A DNA stretch of 38,135 nt from DASVVT01 sp036386415. GTDB taxonomy: Bacteria; Acidobacteriota; Blastocatellia; Pyrinomonadales; Pyrinomonadaceae. The position numbers and the translations under genes are program-made. Location: NCBI GenBank assembly GCA_036386415.1, contig DASVVT010000002.1, positions 1 to 38,135 on the forward strand. The letters run 5' to 3'. Below the pieces are notes generated by a model. That model had not been told where the DNA came from and did not search any database. It saw only the letters and a program-made list of their open reading frames with translations. This document shows positions 25,470 to 31,879 of the stretch, one piece after another; within the stretch, counting starts at the first letter, position 1; every line of letters begins with the position of its first letter.

Positions 25470-26522
25470 ATGTCCGGCAAACGTCCTGACAAAAGACTCG
25501 TTCTCTTTGTAGACGACGACCCGTCGCTCTTAAAGCTCGGTCGTATCAGTTTGGAACGCGCCGGTTACGAGTTCATTGGCGCTTCCAATGGTCGCCAGGG
25601 CCTGGACGTCGCGCGCGAGATGCGCCCGGACCTCATCCTGCTCGATTATATGATGCCCGGCATCAGCGGGAAAGAGGTCTTCGGGCAGATCGCGCAGAGC
25701 GAGGACGAGCGCCTTCGACACACGCCGGTCATCATGCTCACGGCGCGAACCGACAACCAGGCGGAGCAGCGAGAGTTACTTGAACGGGGGCTGGCCGCCT
25801 ATCTCTTCAAGCCGTTCGGCCATCACGAGCTTTTGAACGTCATCGACAACGTGCTCATCACGAGCCAGATCAAGGAACGCAACCGGACGCTGGAACGCGA
25901 AGCGCGCCAGTCGCTCATCTCTACGGCGAGGTCGCTGATCTCTCTGCTCGCCGCCAAGGATAATTACACGGGCGAGCATTCCAACATGATGGTCGATCTG
26001 GCGGAGGCGCTCGCGCTGGTGTACGGGCTTTCGGAGACGGAAGTCATCAACGTCAAGCTCGGCGCGCTGCTCCACGATATAGGCAAGATCGGCGTGCCTG
26101 AAGCCATTCTTCTCAAACCGGCGCGACTCACCCCGGAAGAGACAGAAGTGATGCGCCGCCACGTAGACTTCGGAGCACAGGCGCTCGAAGGCATCCCGCA
26201 CATGACGAAGGTGCACGCCATCGTCAAGCATCATCACGAATGGTGGAACGGCGGCGGCTATCCGGCGGGCTTGAAGGGTGACGAGATTCCACTCGGCGCG
26301 CGCATCATCGCGGTCGTCGATGCGTATGACGCGATGACCAGCAATCGCCCCTATCGTCAGGGGATGCCGCGCGCGACAGCCATCGAGAGGCTGCGCGCAG
26401 CCGTCGGCATCCAGTTCGACCACCAGGCCGTCGAAAAGCTCATCGAATGCCTGGAAACCTACGATGATGAACGCGCCCGCTCGATGAACTTAAAGTTTCT
26501 GGAAGAGCTGCATCACAAGTAA
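25470..26522 (+). CDS. Response regulator with HD-GYP phosphodiesterase domain
   Basis: A 350-residue two-domain protein. The receiver domain (about 8-130) has the acidic DDD cluster and the phosphoacceptor Asp59 in LILLDYMMPG, with Lys114 (FKPF) closing the switch. A helical linker follows (about 130-155), then the HD-GYP domain: His202-Asp203 in LLHDIGKIGVP and HHEWWNGGGYP (about 255-265). HD-GYP enzymes hydrolyse cyclic di-GMP to GMP or pGpG, so the protein would lower c-di-GMP when phosphorylated. No cognate kinase is adjacent. ATG 25470 has GGAAGGATAA upstream, a strong site. It converges with pfkA across a heptamer hairpin. Confidence 0.94.
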   Translation: MSGKRPDKRLVLFVDDDPSLLKLGRISLERAGYEFIGASNGRQGLDVAREMRPDLILLDYMMPGISGKEVFGQIAQSEDERLRHTPVIMLTARTDNQAEQRELLERGLAAYLFKPFGHHELLNVIDNVLITSQIKERNRTLEREARQSLISTARSLISLLAAKDNYTGEHSNMMVDLAEALALVYGLSETEVINVKLGALLHDIGKIGVPEAILLKPARLTPEETEVMRRHVDFGAQALEGIPHMTKVHAIVKHHHEWWNGGGYPAGLKGDEIPLGARIIAVVDAYDAMTSNRPYRQGMPRATAIERLRAAVGIQFDHQAVEKLIECLETYDDERARSMNLKFLEELHHK

Positions 26523-26528
26523 ATCATT

Positions 26529-26643
26529 AGTCCGTTGTCCGTTGTCCGTGGTCAGTTGTTGGCTGACTTGATCGTCAGCTTGAATCATCACAATTTAAGT
26601 TGCCACAGCGAAACAACGGACAACTGACCACGGACAACTGACT
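26529..26643 (+). terminator. Heptamer-arm hairpin between convergent genes, GTCCGTT type
   Basis: Left arm about 26529-26560 (units GTCCGTT, GTCCGTG, GTCAGTT) and right arm about 26612-26643 (the complementary units) pair through most of their length, with unit-level rearrangement. On the plus strand the right arm is followed by GACTAAATTTTTAC, so it can end the response-regulator transcript; pfkA converges from the other side. The same unit type recurs at 37424-37513. Confidence 0.75.
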
Positions 26644-26649
26644 AAATTT

Positions 26650-27780
26650 TTACACACACTGTTGTGAACGACCCCTGTTGTGTTGCTCCGCTTCGTCGGG
26701 TGCGCCGAATGAAATGCCTGTGTCGCGTGCTGTGCGGACGAGTTGACCGCCGGGCGGGACGGTCTTGATGTTGGCGATGGCTTCGGAGATCGGCACTGTG
26801 CGGACATCTGCGGCCTGAAGGGCGACCATCACGCCGTGCTCCCCGTTCATGAGGGCGCGCACGGCGCACGCGCCGAAGTTTGTGGCGAGCATGCGATCCA
26901 TGGCATTCGGGCGGCCTCCGCGTTGCAAGTGGCCGAGCACAACGCAGCGCGTCTCTTTACCCGTCAACTGTTCAAGCTGAGTGCGACAGTATGCCCCGAC
27001 GCCGCCCAGGCGCGGCTGATGCTGCGCGTCGCCTTTATCCTGGTAGATTAAATCGCCGCCCGCTTCCCGTGCGCCTTCAGCCGCGACGATGATGCTGAAC
27101 TGCGAATCGCAACGGTCTCGCTCGCGCACCTTCGCGGCCACCGACTCCATCGTAAAAGGAATTTCGGGAATGAGGATTACGTCTGCGCCTCCGGCCAGCC
27201 CTGAATGCAGGGCGATCCAGCCGGTATGTCGCCCCATGACTTCCAGTATCATCACGCGGTCGTGCGATTCAGCCGTCGTGTGCAGTCGATCCAGCGCTTC
27301 GGTTGCGATGTCGAGCGCGGTGGCGAAACCGAAGGTCAGCTCCGTCGAGGCCAGATCGTTATCGATGGTCTTGGGAACTCCGATGACGGGGAAGCCCAAC
27401 CGGTGAAACTCGGCTGCGATGGCGAGCGTGCCTTCGCCGCCAAGCACGACGAGAGCCTCTATCCCGAGACGGCCAAGGTTGTCTATGGCCTCCTGGTAAA
27501 TCTCCTCCGGCTTGAAGAGCCGCCCATCCGCAGTCCGCTCTACGAAGTTGCCGCGATTGCGCGTTCCGAGGATCGTGCCGCCGCGCGGTAGAAGCCCGCG
27601 CACGTCCGCTGGCCTCAACTCGCGCGTGCGCGGCTGCCCGAGGACGCCTTCAAAGCTGTCTTCGATCCCGATCACGCGCGCGTCATACTCGCCGACTGCC
27701 GTCTTCACCACGGCGCGAATCACCGCATTGAGACCAGGCGCATCGCCCCCGCCTGTCACTATCCCGATTGATTTATACAT
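26650..27780 (-). CDS. pfkA: 6-phosphofructokinase, ATP-type of the group III clade
   Basis: A 376-residue phosphofructokinase catalysing fructose 6-phosphate phosphorylation in glycolysis. GGDAPGLN (11-18) starts the phosphate-donor site, PKTIDNDL (136-143) has the catalytic Asp, and MGRHTGWIAL binds substrate. Gly at the position that decides the donor (GGEGT, 114-118) predicts ATP. Lys137 in PKTIDND is the residue seen in PPi enzymes and in actinobacterial group III ATP enzymes. I therefore call it ATP-dependent but would not exclude mixed use. The C-terminal 30 residues (GAPDEAEQHNRGRSQQCV) look non-conserved. ATG 27780 follows a heptamer repeat without Shine-Dalgarno. Confidence 0.93.
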   Translation of the reverse strand: MYKSIGIVTGGGDAPGLNAVIRAVVKTAVGEYDARVIGIEDSFEGVLGQPRTRELRPADVRGLLPRGGTILGTRNRGNFVERTADGRLFKPEEIYQEAIDNLGRLGIEALVVLGGEGTLAIAAEFHRLGFPVIGVPKTIDNDLASTELTFGFATALDIATEALDRLHTTAESHDRVMILEVMGRHTGWIALHSGLAGGADVILIPEIPFTMESVAAKVRERDRCDSQFSIIVAAEGAREAGGDLIYQDKGDAQHQPRLGGVGAYCRTQLEQLTGKETRCVVLGHLQRGGRPNAMDRMLATNFGACAVRALMNGEHGVMVALQAADVRTVPISEAIANIKTVPPGGQLVRTARDTGISFGAPDEAEQHNRGRSQQCV

Positions 27781-27784
27781 AATT

Positions 27785-27857
27785 CAGTTTTCAGTTTTGA
27801 GTTTTCAGTTGTCGGTTTCGGTTTAAGCGTTGGGGCTGATACTGAAAACTGAAAACT
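27785..27857. repeat. Heptamer-arm hairpin, TTTTCAGT type
   Basis: Tandem units TTCAGTT/TTGAGTT at about 27785-27818 and the complementary arm ACTGAAAACTGAAAACT at 27841-27857 form a hairpin. It fills the gap between the stop of the GrdB-like gene (27857-27859) and the start of pfkA (27780), on the same strand. The arm ends at the stop codon on one side and about five bases from the pfkA ATG on the other. Confidence 0.8.
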
Positions 27858-28588
27858 TATTTTCTCACTCTGGGCGGCTCGTACTGCTCGCCGTAGTCCG
27901 CGTATTCGCGTGTCAAGACCTGGCCGGGGCGCGTGTCCTCCGTGAGAAGTCGGAGCGCGTCGCGCACGACTGCGCGCTGTAGGTCGCGCATGCCGGGTCG
28001 TCCGGTGCTGTTGCCGATCTTGAACCCTTTCGGGTAGAGCGCGCGCGGCGGGCGCATCTGCGCAGAGACTTCCGGGCTCACCGTCAGGAGCACCGTCGGA
28101 ATACCTCTCATCTCGATCTCGCGCTGAACCGCCACGACCGTGCGGTGACAGACGCTCGGTCAACCTCCCGTTAAGAGCACTACGTCGGCGCGCGAGCCCT
28201 TATCTATCTCGTTGGCGATCTCAGGCGCTGTGCCTTCATACATCGCCTTCAACTGCATGGTGTAGCCCATGTAGCCGATATGTTTTTTAGCAATCCCGCC
28301 GATGAAACCCTCGGCTTCAAGGTCGCGCAGCACGTCAAGGGGAAAGACGACGTTGATGTCCTGGTCTGCGTCGCTGTGATCGTAGTGATGGTGCGTGACC
28401 ATCAAAGCGGACGAATCTGCGTCGGGCGGGATGATGCGATAGCCCAGGTCGCCAAGCTCGTCCGCGATATTGAACGGCTCCTGTTCTTTGAGATGAACGC
28501 CGCCCGCCGTCACTATGGCGACAGTGCTTTTCTCAAGGCGGCCTTCAAACGGAGTGAAGGGCACGCATTTTCTTGCCAGAGTGCTCAT
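27857..28588 (-). CDS. GrdB-like selenoprotein (Sec143, UGA-read)
   Basis: A 243-residue protein of the glycine/sarcosine/betaine reductase selenoprotein B family, if UGA at 28162-28160 is read as selenocysteine. Upstream, VVFPLDVLRDLEAEGFIGGIA and KHIGYMGY are family hallmarks, and MVTHHHYDHSD is a His-rich stretch. The frame then reads DVVLLTGG-Sec-PSVCHRTVVAVQRE and continues to TAA at 27857, with TVLLTVSPEV and GNSTGRPG in the second half. Sec143 is at the catalytic Cys/Sec position of the family and Cys147 follows it. It is shorter than true GrdB (about 430 residues), and no grdA/C/D lies here, so amino-acid fermentation is unlikely. A redox role is inferred. A SECIS-like hairpin lies at 28128-28146. 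The peroxiredoxin gene is next upstream. Confidence 0.87.
28128..28146 (-). promoter_or_regulatory. Candidate bacterial SECIS hairpin for Sec143
   Basis: On the minus strand, beginning 14 bases after the UGA, ACCG/CGGU and CAC/GUG pair with one bulged G and a GGUC tetraloop: ACCGCACGGUCGUGGCGGU. The loop starts 21 bases after UGA with G in its first two positions, which agrees with the known spacing (about 16-37) and loop rule for bacterial SECIS elements. The E. coli fdhF loop also contains GGUC. An alternative fold, GACCG with CGGUC enclosing the UGA, exists but its loop is too close to the UGA. Confidence 0.65.
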
Positions 28589-28593
28589 AAGAA

Positions 28594-28674
28594 TAGTCCG
28601 AGAGTCCGAGAGTCTGGAGTCTAAAAGAAAAAGGGTTTCTGACTCCAGACTCTAGACTCCAGACTCCAGACTGA
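28594..28674. repeat. Heptamer-arm hairpin, GGAGTCT type
   Basis: Left arm about 28594-28622 (AGAGTCC, AGAGTCT, GGAGTCT) and right arm about 28640-28674 (complementary units ACTCCAG, ACTCTAG) lie between the stop of the peroxiredoxin gene and the start of the GrdB-like gene. Arms pair imperfectly and the right is longer. The same unit type occurs at 5363-5395. The pairing may separate or attenuate the two selenoprotein genes. Confidence 0.8.
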
Positions 28675-28682
28675 TTGTGCGT

Positions 28683-29147
28683 TTATAGCTTGCGGAGCAC
28701 CTCGAATAAATCTTCGTTATCAGGTTGGTCGCCGATGTCGTGAATATCTTTGTAAGCGATCCGCCCATCCTTGTCCACGATGAAAAGCGCGCGTTCCGAG
28801 ATGCCGTCCGCATCGCGCCACGCGCCGTAAGCCTGAGCCACCTCACCCTTCGGATGAAAGTCGCTCAAGAGATCGTATGAGAGATTGCCGAGGCTCTTGG
28901 CCCAGGCAGAGTTGCACGGGACGCTGTCAACAGATATGCCCAGCACCTGGGCATCGTAGCCTTTGAAGCGTTCGAGGTCGGCCTCGTACGCAGGCATCTG
29001 CGCCGTTCACACGGGCGTCCACGCCAGCGGGTAGAACGCCAAAACGACGTTCTGCTGCCCACGGAAATCCGAGAGCCGCACCTTTTTATCTTTCTCAAGG
29101 TGGCTCTTCAGCTCGAAATCCGGGGCCATGTCTCCAACTTCCGGCAT
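28683..29147 (-). CDS. Selenocysteine peroxiredoxin (Sec47, UGA-read)
   Basis: A 154-residue peroxiredoxin of the AhpC/TSA fold, reducing peroxides in the cytoplasm. The frame opens MPEVGDMAPDFELK and FYPLAWTPV, then UGA at 29009-29007, then TAQMPAYEADLERFKG and on to TAA at 28683. The UGA is exactly where the family has its peroxidatic Cys (TPVCT), so it reads TPV-Sec-T, the TxxU form known from selenoprotein PrxU. Only the part after the UGA (from 28997) has been kept as an open frame by a naive caller. A second Cys at about residue 77 (VPCNSAW) could resolve the selenenyl intermediate. ATG 29147 has AGGAGGAG upstream, an excellent site. A TTGACA hexamer lies at 29220-29215. Confidence 0.9.
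28969..28990 (-). promoter_or_regulatory. Candidate bacterial SECIS hairpin for Sec47
   Basis: On the minus strand, 17 bases after the UGA, CGU-A-CGAGG pairs with CCUCG-A-ACG around the loop CCGA, with one A-A mismatch. The loop begins 26 bases after the UGA; if the top G-C pair is open the loop is GCCGAC with G first. Distance and stem length agree with bacterial SECIS elements. The loop sequence differs from the GrdB-like one (GGUC). Confidence 0.55.
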
Positions 29148-29264
29148 TGGATAAACTCCTCCTCATTCAGGGTCGATTTGCAAAGAGCTTTGTGCGGGGG
29201 CTGATGTCAACGGCAAGATTACCCCCCGCAGAGAGCGAATTCAAGTGAAGGAGACAGTAAGTCA

Positions 29265-29408
29265 GTAGACAGTAGACAGTAGTCAGTAGCCAGTAGAAAA
29301 ACCCTGAGTGGCACGCTTCGGCTGTTTACTATCACTGAAAGGCTCAGTGCGAAAATGCATCAACCGCTTTTCTTTTCTACTGGCTACTGACTACTGTCTA
29401 CTGTCTAC
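29265..29408. repeat. 36-bp perfect inverted repeat element, GTAGACA type (third copy)
   Basis: Arms 29265-29300 and 29373-29408 are exact reverse complements over 36 bases, made of units GTAGACA, GTAGACA, GTAGTCA, GTAGCCA, GTAGAAAA. The spacer is 72 bases and shares ordered blocks with the copy at 22279-22412 (GAGTG, TACTAT, GCTCAG, GCATCAACC). The element lies between the start of the peroxiredoxin gene and rlmI, which diverge. The right side continues CTTCTTTTATGTT, identical to the flank at accC in reverse. This is the best-preserved copy in the window and has the architecture of a non-autonomous palindromic element. Confidence 0.9.
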
Positions 29409-29431
29409 TTCTTTTATGTTAAATATAAAGT

Positions 29432-30598
29432 ATGAAACAGCATGTTGCCATCACACAGCGCGGAGCAGAGCGCGTGCGCGCCGGGCATCTCTGGCTTTAC
29501 CGGAGCGACATCGCGAACGCGGTGAGCGTCCCTGGCGGCTCAATTGTGCGCGTCCGCGACGTTCGCGGCAGGTACATAGGGCGTGCGCTCTACAGCGACC
29601 GCTCGGAAATCTCTCTGCGACTGTTGACGCTGCAAGACGAAGAGATAGACCGCGAGTGGTGGCGCAGGCGTCTTCGCGAGGCCGCACGCAGGCGCACAGC
29701 CATCGCCGCCGACTCCAATGCCTATCGCCTGGTCTATTCCGAAGGCGATCTCCTGCCGTCCCTCATCGTCGATGTTTACAGGGACGTGCTCGTGATGCAG
29801 ACGCTCTCGCAGGGGACGGAAAGCGTCAAAGAGATGCTGGTCGAGCTTCTCCTGGAAGAGTTCAGCCCGCGCGCCATAGTCGAGCGCAACGACGTGCGCG
29901 TGCGCGAGCTTGAAGGATTGGAGATGCGCACAGGCGTGCTCTACGGAGATGCGCCCGATGAGCTGGAGATAGTGCAGCACGGCGTGCGCTTTCTAGTCGC
30001 TCCGCTCGGCGGGCAGAAGACCGGATCATTCCTGGATCAGCGCGAGAATCGTCTCGCCGCACGCGCGCTGGCACACGGGCGGGCTCTGGACTGCTTCACC
30101 TTCAACGGAGCATTCGCGCTTCATCTCGCGCCCGTCTGCGAGAGCGTCCTGGGGTTGGACATCTCCGCTGAGGCTGTCGTGACGGCGCGGCGCAATGCGC
30201 TTTTGAACGAGGCGCACAATGTAGAGTTTCGCGAGGCCAACGTTTTCGATGCCCTGCGCGAGATGGAGGCGGCAGGGGAGCGCTTCGACACCATCGTGTT
30301 AGACCCGCCCGCCTTCGCCAAGAATCGCGCCAGCGTGAGAGCCGCCGCGCGCGGCTACAAAGAGATCAACCTGCGCGCGCTCAAGCTGCTCAACCCGGAC
30401 GGGGTGCTCGTCACCTGCACCTGCTCCTATCACATGACTGAAAAGATGTTTCTGGAATTGATCGCAGAGGCGGCATCGGATGCGCGCCGCCGCTTGCAGC
30501 TCGTCGAGAAGCGAATGCAGGCGCGAGACCATCCGGTGCTCTCCGGCGTGCCGGAGACTTACTACCTGAAGTGCGTCATCGTACGCGCCGTCGGCTAA
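29432..30598 (+). CDS. rlmI: 23S rRNA (cytosine-C5)-methyltransferase, RlmI type
   Basis: A 388-residue SAM-dependent methyltransferase of the RlmI/RlmK family. The N-terminus (about 1-80, GHLWLYRSDIA and VRDVRGRYIGRALYS) is the PUA domain; next comes the EEHD-type linker (about 85-175); then the Rossmann methyltransferase with GSFLDQRENR, DCFTFNGAFALHLA as the SAM motif, LDPPAFAK (motif IV) and TCTCSYHM carrying the catalytic cysteine. RlmI methylates C1962 of 23S rRNA in E. coli; target assignment here is by similarity. ATG 29432 lies just after the hairpin element with no Shine-Dalgarno (AAATATAAAGT). A shorter out-of-frame ATG lies at 29417. Confidence 0.92.
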   Translation: MKQHVAITQRGAERVRAGHLWLYRSDIANAVSVPGGSIVRVRDVRGRYIGRALYSDRSEISLRLLTLQDEEIDREWWRRRLREAARRRTAIAADSNAYRLVYSEGDLLPSLIVDVYRDVLVMQTLSQGTESVKEMLVELLLEEFSPRAIVERNDVRVRELEGLEMRTGVLYGDAPDELEIVQHGVRFLVAPLGGQKTGSFLDQRENRLAARALAHGRALDCFTFNGAFALHLAPVCESVLGLDISAEAVVTARRNALLNEAHNVEFREANVFDALREMEAAGERFDTIVLDPPAFAKNRASVRAAARGYKEINLRALKLLNPDGVLVTCTCSYHMTEKMFLELIAEAASDARRRLQLVEKRMQARDHPVLSGVPETYYLKCVIVRAVG

Positions 30599-30669
30599 GA
30601 AAGATTAGAGAATGCCCCTCACAAGCGTCTGACGGCCGCCCGCAAGGCTCTGATTCTTTAGACGGTAAT

Positions 30670-30687
30670 TGTCTAATATTGAACAGA
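30670..30687. promoter_or_regulatory. Possible Crp/Fnr operator (site 1)
   Basis: TGTCTAATATTGAACAGA. The first 16 bases match their own reverse complement at 12 positions, with TGT and ACA at the ends as in Crp-family sites. It lies about 160 bases upstream of the Crp/Fnr gene start. A second site at 31579 shares TGTCnnnTATTGAACAGA, an unusual agreement for unrelated intergenic DNA. The canonical FNR site (TTGATnnnnATCAA) is not matched. The rlmI stop lies about 70 bases upstream, so this region probably holds the regulator promoter. Confidence 0.45.
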
Positions 30688-30845
30688 AGGCCGCCTCAAT
30701 TTCGCATATCCTAATGCCTTCCTGACGATCTAAGGGTCTGCTAACAAGGTCCCCAGAAAACTAACAAGCGAAATAGAGACTAAATTATGGGCACGCCAGT
30801 GTCAGGTACGTGGCCGCGACAGGGAGACTCGTGCGGGTATACGAT

Positions 30846-31529
30846 ATGTCTGAACCGATTCCTCCATCCGATCTATTCAAAGAACAATTGCTCAACTCTC
30901 TGCGCCGTGCCAACCCGCGCATCAGCACCATCAGAGTCCCAAAACATAACCGCGTCTACAGCGCGGGCGATCAAGATAAAATGATCTACATCATCGAGAG
31001 CGGGCAGATAAAGCTGGCCGCGCTTTCCCGCGAAGGCAGGGAATGCCTGTTAGGTATCAGGATCGTCGGAGACTTGTTCGGAGAGTCCTGTTTGTCCGAA
31101 CTTGGCACACGTCTGGAAACAGCGACGGCGATGGAAAATAGCATCTTGAAAAGAGTCCCTTGCGAGACCTTCCTGAAATATTTAAGCAGCGACACCCTGC
31201 TGTTAAACGGCTTCTTGCAGTATCTCGCCGAACGGATCGCAGAGCAGCAGCAGGTCATCGTCGACCTGATGACGATCAACAGCGAATACCGCTTGGGCAA
31301 GGCCCTGCTGCAACTGGGCGATAAGCTGGGCAAGAAATATCCTTCGACCATCCGTATCGAACACAGAATCTCGCACGAGGAGTTGTCGCAAATCGTCGGG
31401 ACGACGCGCCCGCGCATCAGCGAGTTTATGCAGAAATTTCGTGCGCTGGGCCTGATTGAAATGAGCGCCGAGCACTTCCTTATCATCAAAAAGAACAGGC
31501 TCGCAGACTATCTGGCCCGCGTCACTTAG
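30846..31529 (+). CDS. Crp/Fnr-family transcriptional regulator
   Basis: A 227-residue regulator: cyclic-nucleotide-binding-type beta barrel (about 30-125; VYSAGDQDKMIYIIESGQIKLA, GIRIVGDLFGESCLSELG), dimer helix (about 130-155), then the Crp-type winged helix (about 165-225; ISHEELSQIVGTTRPRISEFMQKF as recognition region). The FGE and arginine pattern of cAMP-binding Crp is not clearly present, and no CxxC or Cys-rich N-terminus for an iron-sulfur cluster is seen, so the signal is unknown. I chose ATG 30846; the frame is open back to GTG 30810. Possible operators lie upstream of it and upstream of the next gene, which suggests it controls itself and that gene. Confidence 0.9.
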   Translation: MSEPIPPSDLFKEQLLNSLRRANPRISTIRVPKHNRVYSAGDQDKMIYIIESGQIKLAALSREGRECLLGIRIVGDLFGESCLSELGTRLETATAMENSILKRVPCETFLKYLSSDTLLLNGFLQYLAERIAEQQQVIVDLMTINSEYRLGKALLQLGDKLGKKYPSTIRIEHRISHEELSQIVGTTRPRISEFMQKFRALGLIEMSAEHFLIIKKNRLADYLARVT

Positions 31530-31879
31530 ACCTCTCGCCCAAGACGAAGGACGCGCCCGCCGGATAATTTTTCAAAAATGTCCGTTATTGAACAGACAAT
31601 CCTTCGCGTCACACCTATTTTAAGGCAGCTCAATGACTCTCAAGGTAGCCGCTCAGGAGTGAGATTTACAAGAGCCAGCGCGTTTCGTTGATCCTCAACA
31701 CGCCCGACTCGTTGCCGATCAACCGGACAGAGCATGAGTGTCTTTAGCCTCGATAAATTCTCATTGTAGCGGAAGGAGGCGATAAATGGATTAGCGCAAT
31801 ATTCATCTCTCTCGTCAGGCACGTCAACATCAATCAACCGATAAGCAAAGTCAACTTTAGACAAATAGAGGAGGAAACA
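31530..31879. other. Intergenic region before the 526-residue gene
   Basis: About 350 bases. Near the regulator stop, CGGATAATTTTTCAAAAATGTCCG (31561-31584) folds into a weak hairpin and overlaps the operator-like site at 31579-31596. The remainder shows no convincing gene: the minus-strand 83-codon frame at 31640-31891 runs through the ribosome-binding site of the next gene and has no recognisable product. The promoter of the 526-residue gene presumably lies here, about 180-280 bases upstream. Confidence 0.5.
31579..31596. promoter_or_regulatory. Possible Crp/Fnr operator (site 2)
   Basis: TGTCCGTTATTGAACAGA shares TGTC, three variable bases, then TATTGAACAGA with site 1 at 30670. It lies about 50 bases after the Crp/Fnr stop and 285 bases before the next start. 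Dyad symmetry is weaker than in site 1. Two occurrences in the two intergenic regions flanking a regulator gene are the main support. Confidence 0.4.

Noticed and set aside
28160..28162. Read the UGA in the GrdB-like gene as a nonsense mutation or frameshift
   Set aside because: The frame continues unchanged on both sides, the UGA is at the catalytic position of the family, a SECIS-like hairpin follows, and the neighbouring gene shows the same pattern.
27857..28588. True glycine reductase component GrdB
   Set aside because: Too short and without grdA, grdC, grdD or the thioredoxin system nearby; only the family likeness is supported.
28683..28997. Peroxiredoxin starting at the internal ATG 28997
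   Set aside because: It would lack the N-terminal strand and the whole peroxidatic loop. The upstream ATG 29147 has a strong ribosome-binding site, and the frame joins through UGA.
29181..29192. CAAAGAGCTTTG palindrome as a peroxide-regulator box before the peroxiredoxin gene
   Set aside because: Short and unlike known PerR or OxyR sites; could be chance.
15923..29408. CRISPR array or attachment sites in the repeat regions
   Set aside because: Units are 7 bases, tandem without spacers, arranged as inverted arms; no cas genes or direct-repeat/spacer pattern.
29308..29913. 201-codon plus-strand frame overlapping rlmI
   Set aside because: It is out of frame with rlmI, runs through the hairpin element and encodes an Arg-rich artefact of the high-GC gene.
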